From: Methylomarinum sp964474415
GTDB taxonomy: Bacteria > Pseudomonadota > Gammaproteobacteria > Methylococcales > Methylomonadaceae
Assembly: GCA_964474415.1 (NCBI GenBank)
Contig: CAYYSO010000066.1
Location: forward strand, 1-13,230
DNA: 13,230 nucleotides
Reading direction: 5' to 3'
The notes under the pieces are model-generated. The model was not told the origin of the DNA. It saw only the letters and a program-made list of their open reading frames with translations, and made no database searches. Position 1 is the stretch's first letter. The number at the start of each line of letters is the position of its first letter. Positions 1 to 8,284 of the stretch are shown piece after piece. The position numbers were made by a program, and so were the translations under genes.

Positions 1-307
1 TGGCAAGTTCAAACAAACTTTGTTCCTGAGCCAGCATTCCTCCTATAAACACATGCTCGGCATCAGCGATCAATTCCGGCAAGGGTCTGGGATCGACATT
101 TTTATCAATTAGTCGTAATTCGTCATAATAAGGCTTTAGATGATTGAACAGTCCCATCAATCCCAGCGGCGGCAACAGTCTTTTAGGCAAACCAAACTCA
201 CCCGCCGGAGCATACATTTTCAGGCTTTCTGCATAACTCCAAAAAGTATCCTGACTATCAAATTCAGGATAAACCAAGATGGCTTTATGGCTAATTTTTT
301 CAATCAT
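1..307 (-). CDS. B12-binding radical SAM protein, N-terminal part (cut by window edge)
   Basis: The minus strand is open from an ATG at 305-307 to the left edge, giving 102 residues without a stop. The translation has a YPEF motif near residue 13, then TFWSYAESLK, a PPLGLMGLFNHL stretch, and RLIDKNVDPRP followed by ADAEHVFIGGM. This order (VYPEFxxTFWS, PPLGL, LxLxDxNV, hydrophobic strand ending in GGM/SAM) is how the N-terminal cobalamin-binding Rossmann-type domain of B12-binding radical SAM enzymes usually begins. The CxxxCxxC cluster motif would lie farther left and cannot be checked. The family includes hopanoid- and lipid-modifying enzymes, and the substrate cannot be told from this part. 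The ribosome-binding site is weak (GAGTGAA just upstream). The 239 bases behind it hold no gene, only a small palindrome at 394-407. Confidence 0.8.
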   Translation of the reverse strand, partial: MIEKISHKAILVYPEFDSQDTFWSYAESLKMYAPAGEFGLPKRLLPPLGLMGLFNHLKPYYDELRLIDKNVDPRPLPELIADAEHVFIGGMLAQEQSLFELA

Positions 308-546
308 ATTTCACTCAGAAGCATAAGCATACCTATCAAAAATACACCTATCGACACCTAAAAGCACTCAATCATTTGAGACATTATGCCTGATTGACAG
401 GTCAATTATTAGAGATGCCCTAATATCAAAGACTGTCTCAATTAATTTGTTAACCTTCGGCTCATCGAATAATTGAGTCAGCACCATGAGCAGTACTGTG
501 TGTTGATGATCTAAAATGTGGATTAAGAGCTAATTTGCAGATAATT

Positions 547-837
547 CTAGAAAAACATCACTACGGCTAATTTTTCGAACACATGAACCATAAGTCCCTT
601 ATAAGAATGCACTTTGCCAGCATACTCAATCCCTGTTTTTTCTTCAATCCAACCAAATAAAGTTTCAAAAGGTTGACGAATGCGAAAAACAGCAGTGGAT
701 AGCCATTGACTTTATGGTTCTAAATTTTGCCCCTTCTGCTTTTTAACGGGTGTTAATACGGTTAGATTTTGATCATGCTAACTTCTTTAACATCGGGTCT
801 TTGGTAAGCCTTATCACTATACAGTTCATTATTATCC
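547..837 (-). pseudogene. Frameshifted DDE transposase C-terminal remnant
   Basis: Read on the minus strand, three blocks in different frames join into one transposase C-terminus. They are NNELYSDKAYQRPDVKEV, then NLTVLTPVKKQKGQNLEP, then SQWLSTAVFRIRQPFETLFG continuing as WIEEKTGIEYAGKVHSYKGL and MVHVFEKLAVVMFF to a TAG at 547-549. The pattern DKAY..., LTPVKKxKGQ, ST(A)V(F/S)RIRQPxExLFxWIEEKTGI, LMVHVF is familiar from DDE_Tnp_1-type (IS4/IS5-like) transposases. I cannot name the IS family with certainty. Two frame changes, and the absence of the N-terminal half in readable form, show that it is dead. No convincing terminal inverted repeats were found. Confidence 0.7.
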
Positions 838-881
838 TAGAAAAGTCAGTTGGATCACGGACTCTAGCACAAGCTCTTGAT

Positions 882-1001
882 TCACATTAAAGATTCATTG
901 AAGAGACTGATTCTAAAAACACTGGTGCGTTCATGACTATCTCCCTGGCTAATTGAACTAATGACTTTAAATGCAACTCGCTCAAAAAAACTGTAACGAC
1001 T
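882..1001 (-). pseudogene. Unidentified 40-codon coding-like fragment
   Basis: Minus-strand reading gives SRYSFFERVAFKVISSISQG followed by DSHERTSVFRISLFNESLM and a stop at 882-884. The composition looks like real protein (amphipathic FFERVAFKVISSI, then DSHERTSVFRISL) rather than random sequence, but I do not recognise the family. It sits among transposon remnants, has no start codon and is broken at both ends. It may be a piece of a host gene interrupted by the neighbouring elements. Confidence 0.3.
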
Positions 1002-1193
1002 CCCTGTTGTGCTCACTTAGGAACGCGCACGGAATAAGTTCGACAACTGGCGTAGAATTTATGTTCGTATTTAAGGCGTCACCACCATTAAGTTAAGTTG
1101 TACATATTTAAAATCAATGGCTTATAAAATAATTACGTAGATTGATGATATGGACTCCTCTCCCTTCCACGGTGTCATAATGCACCAGATATA

Positions 1194-1466
1194 AAACTGG
1201 AACAATTGAGCAAATCAGGCCATGAAGTCATCTTGCTCAATGCGCGCTATGTCAAAAGTTTTGTCATAGGCAATAAAAACGACTTTAATGACGCCCAGGC
1301 TATTTTTGATGCAGTCACCCGTCCGAACAAGCGAACAGTCGCCATTAAAACCTTGGAACAGCAAGATATTCAAATGCTTCACAGTCTACGGCAAGGTCTG
1401 GTCGATCAACGCACCGCGCTGGTTAACCAACTCAGAGGCCTGCTGAATGAACGCGGCGTCGTCATT
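1194..1466 (+). pseudogene. IS110-family transposase, internal fragment
   Basis: The reading frame gives KLEQLSKSGHEVILLNARYV, then KSFVIGNKNDFNDAQAIFDAV, TRPNKRTVAIKTLEQQDIQ and QRTALVNQLRGLLNERGVVI. This matches the usual IS110 order: GHEVxLxxxxxVKxxVxxNKNDxxDAxAIxxAVxRPN in the DEDD catalytic half, then K(T)xEQQDIQxLHxxRxxLVxQRTxxxNQxRGLLxExGxV. The first ~60 residues, including the first catalytic Asp, are missing, and upstream codons back to a stop at 1146-1148 do not look homologous. A TTG at 1206 could be called as a start but has no support as one. IS110 similarity ends at about GVVI (1466). The frame then runs by chance to 1577 through sequence that reads better as a group II intron end on the other strand. 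Confidence 0.8.
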
Positions 1467-1529
1467 GTCGGGTCAGTGGGAGCCGCAGATCTGCCCACAG
1501 AACTGTGCGTACGGGTCCGTACACGGCTC
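1467..1529 (-). mobile_element. Group II intron 3' end (domains V-VI), remnant
   Basis: On the minus strand, 1529-1500 reads GAGCCGTGTACGGACC then CGTACGCACAGTTC. This is a 30-base hairpin with the domain V signature: 5' GAGCCG including the AGC triad, 3' terminal GTTC, and a GTACGG/CCGTAC upper stem. Canonical domain V is 34 bases with a GNRA loop, so the tip here is shortened. A second hairpin follows (GTGGG at 1498-1494 pairing with CCCAC at 1480-1476), where domain VI should be. The sequence then ends CTGACCCGAC at 1467, much like bacterial intron 3' ends (CTACYCGAC). IS110 similarity resumes exactly after this point, as expected for intron insertion antisense into the transposase gene. 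No intron-encoded reverse transcriptase or 5' end is visible. Family assignment is by eye. Confidence 0.55.
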
Positions 1530-1757
1530 TTACATAAGACGAACTCAATTTTAAAACCTATACAGTCCTTTTTCTAAACAGATCAGAAGAACTCCCTTCC
1601 GACTTGTTTATGCTCTTCCTATAGAAACTGGTTTTAACATTTATAATCAGGACACATCATTTGCACAAAAAACACATGACCCAAATGGGTCAAAATACAC
1701 AATTCTCAATCACTTTCTGAACGAACCTTTTGGTCTATAGAAAATTGAGGAATCCGA
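1530..1757. other. Gene-free stretch
   Basis: No coding frame of interest was found. The part next to 1530 could be decayed intron sequence. A palindromic GACCCAAATGGGTC lies at 1679-1692, meaning unknown. No clear terminator for the ABC exporter gene that ends at 1758 could be drawn. Confidence 0.4.
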
Positions 1758-3524
1758 TTAATCCACCTCCCCAAACTGCAATGCCGCTAATCTGGCATAA
1801 AGCCCCTCTTGTTCAAGCAATTCCTGATGACTACCCATAGCCACAATTTTCCCGTGATTCATCACTACAATTCTATCAACCCGTAAAACAGTCGCGAGGC
1901 GATGGGCGATGACTAGGGTAGTACGGTTCTGCATTAACTGCTGCAGGGCATCCTGAACCAGTTTTTCACTTTCAGCATCCAGAGAACTGGTGGCTTCATC
2001 CAATAATAAAACAGGCGCATTTTTAAGTATGGCTCTAGCAATTGCAATCCGCTGACGTTGACCGCCTGACAGTCTGATACCCCGTTCCCCCAGAAATGTG
2101 TCGTAGCCATCAGGCAGCCGCTGGATAAATTCATCGGCGGCAGAGACTATAGCGGCTGCTTTGATATCATCATCTTTTGCATCAGGTTTTCCATAGTGTA
2201 TATTTTCCATGACACTGGCGGCGAATATTGAGGTTTCCTGAGGAACGATCGCAATATGCTGGCGAAGTTGTTTAAGGTCGGCCTGTGCGATATCGATCCC
2301 GCCCACGGTAATACATCCCTTCTGCATCTCATAAAAACGTAACAACAATTGAAATACAGTACTTTTGCCGGCACCTGAGGGGCCAACCAGTGCAATTGTT
2401 TCGCCGGGAGCAATATTAAGAGTGAAATCGTGTAAGGCATGTTGCTTCGGCCTTGAAGGATAATTGAAAAAAACATGCTCAAAACGGATTGATTCAAGTT
2501 TGGAAGGCGATATCAACAACGGATGCCTGGGTGAAACTATTTCAGGTTGTAACTTCAATAACTCCAAAATACGCTCCATTGCCCCGGACGCTCGTTGAAT
2601 GTCTCCCCAGACTTCACTTAATGCTGCGGCATTGGTGGCGACCATAATGGCATAAATCAGAAACTGGCCTAGCTCTCCCAGCGTCATGTTCCCGGCCTGA
2701 ACCCATTGGGCACCTAACCAAATAATGGCCATCATCGCTGTAAAAACAATGAATATGACAAACCCCGCCAGCAAGGCCCTGGCCGTTAATCGCTTACCTG
2801 CAGTCGCAAATGCGTTTTCTACAGAGGTATTAAAACGCTGGCTATAAAAGTCCTCCAGAAGATAGGATTGCAGCATTTGAATGGCATTGAATGTTTCCCC
2901 GGCTATAGCACTAGACTGAGCAATACAGTCCTGATTTTTTTTAGATAATCGTCTGACTTTACGTCCGAATATAATCAATGGCAGTATGACCAGAGGAATG
3001 ATGATTAGAATTAAACCGGTCAGCTGCAGGTTGGTAACCGATAACATGATCAAACTGCCGGTGAGTAAAAATGAACAACGTAAAGTCACTGAAATACCCG
3101 CACCGACAACGGATTGAACTAATGTGGTATCGGTAGTCAGTCGCGACAGAACTTCACCGGTTCGGGTGGCCTCGAAAAAGGCCGGCTCCATTTTTAGAAT
3201 ATGTTGATAGAGTCTGGAACGGATATCCGCCACAATACGTTCACCCAGCCACATGACCAAATAAAATCGTATTGCAGAAAACACGGCCATGACGATAACG
3301 ATAGCCAATAGCAACAGAAAATATTGATTCAACAGGTCACTGTGCTCCAGTAAAAACCCCTGATCAATGATTAATTTAATGGCAATCGGAAATGCCAATG
3401 CCGCGGCTGCCGCGATGATCAAGACGATAAACGCCACCAATAACCTGAACTTATACGGTTTTAAAAAACCGATCAGTTGAATGAGTGAACTCAATTTATG
3501 ATAAGTCGGTTGCGTTTTCTGCAT
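1758..3524 (-). CDS. ABC exporter, fused membrane and ATPase domains (MsbA-related)
   Basis: This 588-residue half-transporter has a type I exporter membrane domain (about residues 15-320, six predicted membrane segments, starting LLVAFIVLIIAAAAALAFPI) followed by an ATPase domain (about 345-588). The motifs are Walker A GPSGAGKST (~377-385), Q-loop IVPQETSIF, signature LSGGQRQRIAIARA (~484-497), Walker B VLLLDEATSSLD (~504-515) and switch His in IAHRLATVLRVDRI (~540). Length and order fit the family, which works as a homodimer in the inner membrane and exports lipids, drugs or peptides driven by ATP. MsbA-like lipid flippases and multidrug exporters cannot be separated by motif alone. The ATG at 3522-3524 gives a normal family N-terminus. 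It stands alone and is transcribed away from the AttEFGH-like operon across a 256-base gap. No frameshift or missing motif was seen. Confidence 0.92.
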   Translation of the reverse strand: MQKTQPTYHKLSSLIQLIGFLKPYKFRLLVAFIVLIIAAAAALAFPIAIKLIIDQGFLLEHSDLLNQYFLLLLAIVIVMAVFSAIRFYLVMWLGERIVADIRSRLYQHILKMEPAFFEATRTGEVLSRLTTDTTLVQSVVGAGISVTLRCSFLLTGSLIMLSVTNLQLTGLILIIIPLVILPLIIFGRKVRRLSKKNQDCIAQSSAIAGETFNAIQMLQSYLLEDFYSQRFNTSVENAFATAGKRLTARALLAGFVIFIVFTAMMAIIWLGAQWVQAGNMTLGELGQFLIYAIMVATNAAALSEVWGDIQRASGAMERILELLKLQPEIVSPRHPLLISPSKLESIRFEHVFFNYPSRPKQHALHDFTLNIAPGETIALVGPSGAGKSTVFQLLLRFYEMQKGCITVGGIDIAQADLKQLRQHIAIVPQETSIFAASVMENIHYGKPDAKDDDIKAAAIVSAADEFIQRLPDGYDTFLGERGIRLSGGQRQRIAIARAILKNAPVLLLDEATSSLDAESEKLVQDALQQLMQNRTTLVIAHRLATVLRVDRIVVMNHGKIVAMGSHQELLEQEGLYARLAALQFGEVD

Positions 3525-3609
3525 GTTTATTGAATGATGATTGAGTACAAATGGTCTTTATTCTTGTTCCCTCGTTATGTGTTACTGGCATTAAGTTAAG
3601 TATATTTGT

Positions 3610-3676
3610 TGGGTTAGCGATAGCGTAATCCGACAAGCTTTTAAAAATGGTGGATTACGCTATCGCTAATCCACCC
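3610..3676. repeat. REP-like inverted repeat between divergent genes
   Basis: The left arm TTAGCGATAGCGTAATCC (3614-3631) and right arm GGATTACGCTATCGCTAA (3652-3669) are perfect reverse complements over 18 bases, with a 20-base loop and imperfect extensions (GTTGGG / CCACCC). The sequence resembles dispersed intergenic repeats with a GGATTACGCTATCGCTAATCC core that occur in many copies in some gammaproteobacteria. It lies between two divergent genes, so it is unlikely to be a terminator of either. Nothing else of note was seen in 3525-3780. Confidence 0.75.
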
Positions 3677-3780
3677 TACACTATGCAAAATATTTAACTG
3701 CATTCCCACGTGAAACATGGGACCAAGAGAACCCAAAACAGGTTTCCTTTATTTTTCTGTTTCCTATCGGTTGGCTGAAT

Positions 3781-4476
3781 ATGATTAAACAACCCGCTGT
3801 TGAAATTTCTCAGCTCAGTAAAAATTACCAGGAGTCCGGACAACGTCATGTTATTTTTAAGGGTTTGACATTGTCTGTCACAGCTGGTGAATTTATTGTA
3901 TTGCTGGGGCGCAGTGGTTCAGGAAAGTCCACGCTGCTTAATTTGATCAGCGGCATAGACCAGCCTTCAAGCGGAGAAATCAGCGTCAACAGTATCAATC
4001 TTTGTGCGTTATCCGAACAACAACGTACCTTGTTTAGACGTCATCATATCGGTTTTGTATTCCAGGCATACAATTTAATCCCGACACTGACGGTTGCCGA
4101 GAACCTGTTATTGCCCCTGGAGCTCATCCATCCTATTAGCGACAAGGATAGGGATAAAGTCACCGACTTATTGGCTCAACTGGACTTGGCTGACCGTCTT
4201 GATACCTATCCCGATCGTTTATCCGGTGGCGAACAACAACGGGTTGCGATTGCCAGAGCGCTGATTCATAACCCGGATATTATTCTTGCCGATGAACCGA
4301 CCGGTAACCTGGATCTTGAGACCGGCACACAAGTATTGGCATTGCTTAATAAACTGGTTCGCAACGCCGGCAAAACCATGATTATGGTGACCCACAGCAA
4401 CGAGGTGATTGGTCAGGCCGACCGGGTGTTTGCCATTCACAACAAAGCCTTAAAATTGATGGTCAATAGCCCATGA
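3781..4476 (+). CDS. ABC transporter ATPase, LolD/MacB type (AttE-like)
   Basis: This 231-residue protein is one ATPase domain of the MacB/LolD (FtsE-like) family. It shows Walker A GRSGSGKST (43-51), Q-loop region FVFQAYNLIPTLTVAENLLL, signature LSGGEQQRVAIARAL (147-161), Walker B IILADEPTGNLD (D171, E172) and switch His in VTHSNEV (H205). The NLIPTLT segment after the Q-loop is typical of this mechanotransmission subgroup, which pairs with FtsX-type permeases. It is the first gene of a three-gene operon. Its TGA overlaps the ATG of the permease by four bases (ATGA, 4473-4476), so translation is probably coupled. The ribosome-binding site upstream of 3781 is poor. The gene order matches AttE of the AttEFGH system named in Agrobacterium. 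The transported substrate is unknown. Confidence 0.9.
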   Translation: MIKQPAVEISQLSKNYQESGQRHVIFKGLTLSVTAGEFIVLLGRSGSGKSTLLNLISGIDQPSSGEISVNSINLCALSEQQRTLFRRHHIGFVFQAYNLIPTLTVAENLLLPLELIHPISDKDRDKVTDLLAQLDLADRLDTYPDRLSGGEQQRVAIARALIHNPDIILADEPTGNLDLETGTQVLALLNKLVRNAGKTMIMVTHSNEVIGQADRVFAIHNKALKLMVNSP

Positions 4477-7007
4477 GCCGCGTCCTTAAAAAAGCCAGCC
4501 GCTACTATTTATACTTGCATCCATGGCAACTGGCATTAGCCATTCTGGGGATTACCCTGGGTGTCGCTGTCGTGGTGTCAATCGATCTGGCTTTGGACAG
4601 CTCACTGGATGCTTTTAAACAGACGACCCAGGCATTATCAGGAAGAGCATCCTATCGAATTATTGCCAGTGACGGTGGACTGGATGAAAAATTGTATACG
4701 CGTTTGCGGGTTGAACACGGCATACACAATCTGGCACCCATCGTTAACGGCTATATACATACGACAGCAAACACTGAAAACACTTTCAAACTCTATGGTA
4801 TCGATCCATTAATTGAAAATAGCTTTCAATCTGCCTGGCAGCAGCAAAATGCAAACGAGGATAATTTACGATTGATGAGTGAAGCCAACACGGTATTAAC
4901 CAGTCGGAAAATGGCCCAGAAAATGCGGCTGCAAATGGACGACGAAATGACCATCATGTCTGATGTTGGCCCACACACCTTAAAAATTATCGGCTGGTTG
5001 CCTGAAGACGATGCTGTGTCACGCAATCTGTTTGAACATGTGCTGATCGCCGATATTGCCACGGCGCAGGAAGTATTGGGATTATTCGGCAAACTCAGCG
5101 CCATTGATGTGGTAATTGATCATGAGCAGTCCGCCAAACTGCAGAAGATACGCGATGCGTTACCCGCTGATGTGTTATTGATACCACGCAATACTCAGAT
5201 TGAATCGCTGCAACAAATGACACGTGCCTTTTCAATTAACTTAACCGCGCTGGGTCTGCTGTCTCTCTTGGTAGGCATGTTTTTAATCTATAACACCATG
5301 ACTTTTTTAGTAGTGCAGCGCAGACGTTTAATAGCGAGCTTACGTTCGATTGGTGTCACCCGACAGCAGATATTTCACTTGATTATCAGCGAAGCCCTGT
5401 TGCTGGCAGTTATCGGGTCGGTTTTGGGTGTGGTATCCGGGGTTATTCTGGGCCAAAGCCTGTTACGTTTGGTTTCCGGGACCATCAATGCCATTTATTT
5501 TCGTGTAGATCATAGCGCATTAATGGTCAGCCCCCTGCAGATTGGCAAAGGAGTTTTGCTGGGCATAGGGGCAACTTTACTGGCTGTGTTAGCCCCCGCC
5601 TGGGAAGCCACTCGGCAACCACCCCAGCGTGTATTGTTGCGTTCACAACTGGAATCCGAAGCACACCGCTTAATTCAATTAGCCGCTTTATTGGCTATTG
5701 TCTTTATTCTGGGAGGTATCAGTCTCGCCCTGTATTCAGGGGCCAATGTCAGCCTGGGATTAGCCAGTATTTTTCTGACCCTATTCGGTTTCGCCTTATT
5801 GACGCCTGGAGTTACCTTTGTATTGATGAAGCTGCTCGAAAGTGTTTTGGTACGCTCGTCCAGTGTTTTAGCCCGGTTACCGGTGCGGCTGGTGAGCGCT
5901 GAAATCAGTAGAACCGGTATTGCCATCGCCACGTTAATGATCGCTGTGGCGGCAACGATCGGCATGGATTTAATGATCGGCAGTTTTCGTCAAACGGTTT
6001 CCGACTGGGTGAATACCAGTTTACGAGCCGATCTGTATGTTAATTTATCCGGTAATACACAGGCACCTGATAAAGCAGAAACGGATCGCTTACTGAAAGC
6101 TAATTTGGCTCAGCTGAACGGGGTCGAGATGCTCAGTAGCGTTTTACGCACGAAGTTATTTAGCGGCAATACGCTCACTAAAGTTTCCGTGTTTGAAATC
6201 AATATCAAGTCCCAACAGGGATTTATATTTAAACAACGGAATGATGAAGTCTGGGAGACCTTTAGTCGTCAAAACAGTGTTTTTGTCACAGAACCCTATG
6301 CCTATCATCATGGCACCAAAATTGGCGACAACATTGTGCTGCAAACATCCCAGGGTGAACAAGCCTTTGAAGTAATTGCCATCTATGCCGATTACAGCGG
6401 TGATCAAGGTCATCTTGCCATGAGCCGCAATAACTACCAAAAATACTGGCCGGATTTAGGCTTTAGCGGATTCGGCATTTATGCAAAGGAAGGTAGCGAT
6501 ATTCAACAACTGGAAGCGAGTGTCAAACAATTACTGAAGCCCTATCAAACAGTTAAATCCGAACAGGCTATTTATGAAGCATCCATGCAAATGTTTACCC
6601 AAACATTCAGAATTACCGATACATTGCGCTGGCTTGCAGCCATTATTGCTTTTGTGGGGGTATTTAGCGCCTTGATGGCACTGCAGTTTGAACGGACCCG
6701 GCAATTCGGTATTCTTCGGACCATTGGCATGACGCCCGGACAATTAACCCGGCTGATCAGCATCGAAACCGGGTTAATGGGACTGGTTGCCGGACTGTTC
6801 GCGGTTCCAGTCGGTTTTATGATGGCTTATCTGTTGATTTTTGTAGTGTATCAACGCTCATTTGGCTGGACTATGCCTTTTTATTATGATTCCGGCGCAG
6901 TTTTTCAGGGAGTTATACTGGCATTATTGGCCGCTTTACTTGCCGGTGTATTACCGGCTTTAAAAATGGCGCATACCCGCCCTGCCGAAGCATTACGGGC
7001 TGAATAA
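4473..7007 (+). CDS. FtsX/MacB-type ABC permease, fused AttF-AttG form
   Basis: This 844-residue inner-membrane permease has two FtsX-like halves. A first membrane helix (~18-41, LALAILGITLGVAVVVSIDL) leads into a periplasmic MacB-type domain (~42-250). Then come three helices of FtsX domain 1 (~255-385, with YNTMTFLVVQRRR and ISEALLLAVIGSVLGVVSGV), two more helices (~400-455), a helix starting the second half (~480-500, ISRTGIAIATLMIAVAATIG) and a second periplasmic region (~510-715). FtsX domain 2 follows (~717-844, with RQFGILRTIGMTPGQL and the closing ALKMAHTRPAEALRAE). This is the doubled layout of about 800 residues seen in large FtsX permeases, covering both AttF and AttG. It is expected to act with the upstream ATPase, probably moving a lipid-like or lipoprotein cargo, which is inference from the family. 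It starts inside the previous gene's stop codon and ends two bases before the next ATG. Confidence 0.9.
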   Translation: MSRVLKKASRYYLYLHPWQLALAILGITLGVAVVVSIDLALDSSLDAFKQTTQALSGRASYRIIASDGGLDEKLYTRLRVEHGIHNLAPIVNGYIHTTANTENTFKLYGIDPLIENSFQSAWQQQNANEDNLRLMSEANTVLTSRKMAQKMRLQMDDEMTIMSDVGPHTLKIIGWLPEDDAVSRNLFEHVLIADIATAQEVLGLFGKLSAIDVVIDHEQSAKLQKIRDALPADVLLIPRNTQIESLQQMTRAFSINLTALGLLSLLVGMFLIYNTMTFLVVQRRRLIASLRSIGVTRQQIFHLIISEALLLAVIGSVLGVVSGVILGQSLLRLVSGTINAIYFRVDHSALMVSPLQIGKGVLLGIGATLLAVLAPAWEATRQPPQRVLLRSQLESEAHRLIQLAALLAIVFILGGISLALYSGANVSLGLASIFLTLFGFALLTPGVTFVLMKLLESVLVRSSSVLARLPVRLVSAEISRTGIAIATLMIAVAATIGMDLMIGSFRQTVSDWVNTSLRADLYVNLSGNTQAPDKAETDRLLKANLAQLNGVEMLSSVLRTKLFSGNTLTKVSVFEINIKSQQGFIFKQRNDEVWETFSRQNSVFVTEPYAYHHGTKIGDNIVLQTSQGEQAFEVIAIYADYSGDQGHLAMSRNNYQKYWPDLGFSGFGIYAKEGSDIQQLEASVKQLLKPYQTVKSEQAIYEASMQMFTQTFRITDTLRWLAAIIAFVGVFSALMALQFERTRQFGILRTIGMTPGQLTRLISIETGLMGLVAGLFAVPVGFMMAYLLIFVVYQRSFGWTMPFYYDSGAVFQGVILALLAALLAGVLPALKMAHTRPAEALRAE

Positions 7008-7009
7008 CT

Positions 7010-8152
7010 ATGAAAATCCGGCTCATAATATCGATTTTCATTACCGCCGGCATATTAGCGCTAAGCTGGTTTTATTTACCGCAACAAAGCGTCAAGACAC
7101 CCGCATCGAAATCAACGTCCAACAGTATTTTGCCCGCACAAAATGCGTTGTATGCCAAAGTCTTAAAGCCGCGAGCTTTTGTTTTCCCTCAAGATCATGG
7201 CCCACATCCGGCATATCGCATCGAATGGTGGTATTTCACCGGTAATTTACAAGACAATAGCGGACGCAAGTTTGGCTATGAATTAACCTTTTTCCGTTTT
7301 GCACAGACACCGAACCCCTCAAAAAGTCCATCGCGTTGGCGCAGTAACCAGATATATATGGCTCATTTTGCCCTGACCGATGTTGACAATCAGCAGTTTT
7401 ATAGCGATGAACGCTTCAGTCGTGCAGCAAATGGTCTGGCCGGAGCAAAAACAGAAAAGTACCATGTCTGGCTGTATGACTGGAAGGCAGAAGCCGTAGA
7501 TGAAATGGGTTCTGCCATTCATTTATCTGCCAAAACAGATGATTTTGCCATTGCTCTACGGCTGGAACCCGAAAAAAATATCGCTCTACAAGGTCTTGAT
7601 GGCTTTAGCCGGAAAAGCGCAGAAGCAGGCAACGCTTCTTATTATTACTCCTATACCCGCCTGGCAACGACGGGCACCCTGCAAATCAAACAGCAACAAT
7701 TTTCCGTAACCGGTTCGAGCTGGATGGATAGAGAATGGACCAGCGCTTCATTGTCGGCACAGCAAATAGGTTGGGATTGGTTTGCCCTGCAATTATCCAA
7801 TCACAGCGATTTAATGTTTTACCGCTTTAGACGCAAGGATGGTAACCAGGATAACAATAACGCCGGGGCCATTTTTCAAGCCGATGGTACCAAAACTACA
7901 TTAAATTATTCAGATGTTACTATCCAAACCCTAAGCCATTGGAAAAGCCCACATTCCCAAATAACCTACCCTGCAAAATGGCAGCTATCCATTCCCAAAC
8001 TAAAGCTTGAACTGGAAATTACGCCTTTAATTAATGATCAGGAACTCAACCACACCTACCGTTACTGGGAAGGCGCTGTGAGTATCAAAGGCAAAAAAAA
8101 CAACCTGGATATTTCTGGACAAGGCTATGTTGAGCTAACTGGCTATCAGTAA
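7010..8152 (+). CDS. Lipocalin-like CrtC/AttH-family protein
   Basis: This 380-residue protein has a hydrophobic N-terminal segment (about 4-22, LIISIFITAGILALSWFYL) without a lipobox cysteine. It is probably an uncleaved anchor or a signal peptide, with the body in the periplasm. The family marks are EWWYFTGN (72-79), preceded by FVFPQDHGPHP and followed by GYELTFFRFA, WMDREW (238-243), and WDWFALQL from 255. These belong to the AttH / carotenoid 1,2-hydratase superfamily of tandem lipocalin-like barrels. Members next to a LolD-like ATPase and FtsX-type permease are usually annotated as the AttH component, while true CrtC hydratases sit with carotenoid genes. Context therefore favours AttH: a partner that binds or receives a hydrophobic cargo from the transporter. 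The gene begins two bases after the permease stop and closes the operon. No clear terminator was seen after 8152. Confidence 0.88.
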   Translation: MKIRLIISIFITAGILALSWFYLPQQSVKTPASKSTSNSILPAQNALYAKVLKPRAFVFPQDHGPHPAYRIEWWYFTGNLQDNSGRKFGYELTFFRFAQTPNPSKSPSRWRSNQIYMAHFALTDVDNQQFYSDERFSRAANGLAGAKTEKYHVWLYDWKAEAVDEMGSAIHLSAKTDDFAIALRLEPEKNIALQGLDGFSRKSAEAGNASYYYSYTRLATTGTLQIKQQQFSVTGSSWMDREWTSASLSAQQIGWDWFALQLSNHSDLMFYRFRRKDGNQDNNNAGAIFQADGTKTTLNYSDVTIQTLSHWKSPHSQITYPAKWQLSIPKLKLELEITPLINDQELNHTYRYWEGAVSIKGKKNNLDISGQGYVELTGYQ

Positions 8153-8284
8153 GTTTCTTGTGATGAATTTTGGTGAAAAGCTGATTTATTGGTTGGTAAT
8201 TCAGGACTGAATATTATCTATATCCGTTTGTTTTGTATTAAAGATATGTTATCCAGCAGAGTTATAAGCTTAAAGTATTGTTTA

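Noticed and set aside
140..361. Plus-strand open frame of 73 codons
   Set aside because: It is antisense to the radical SAM N-terminus, with low-complexity content and no family likeness.
1467..1577. C-terminal extension of the IS110 frame (VGSVGAADLPTELCVRV...)
   Set aside because: It is open by chance. The DNA reads better as a group II intron end on the opposite strand and departs from IS110 similarity.
7010..8152. Carotenoid 1,2-hydratase (CrtC) as the function
   Set aside because: No carotenoid genes are nearby. The operon with ATPase and FtsX permease fits the AttH component better, though the fold family is the same.
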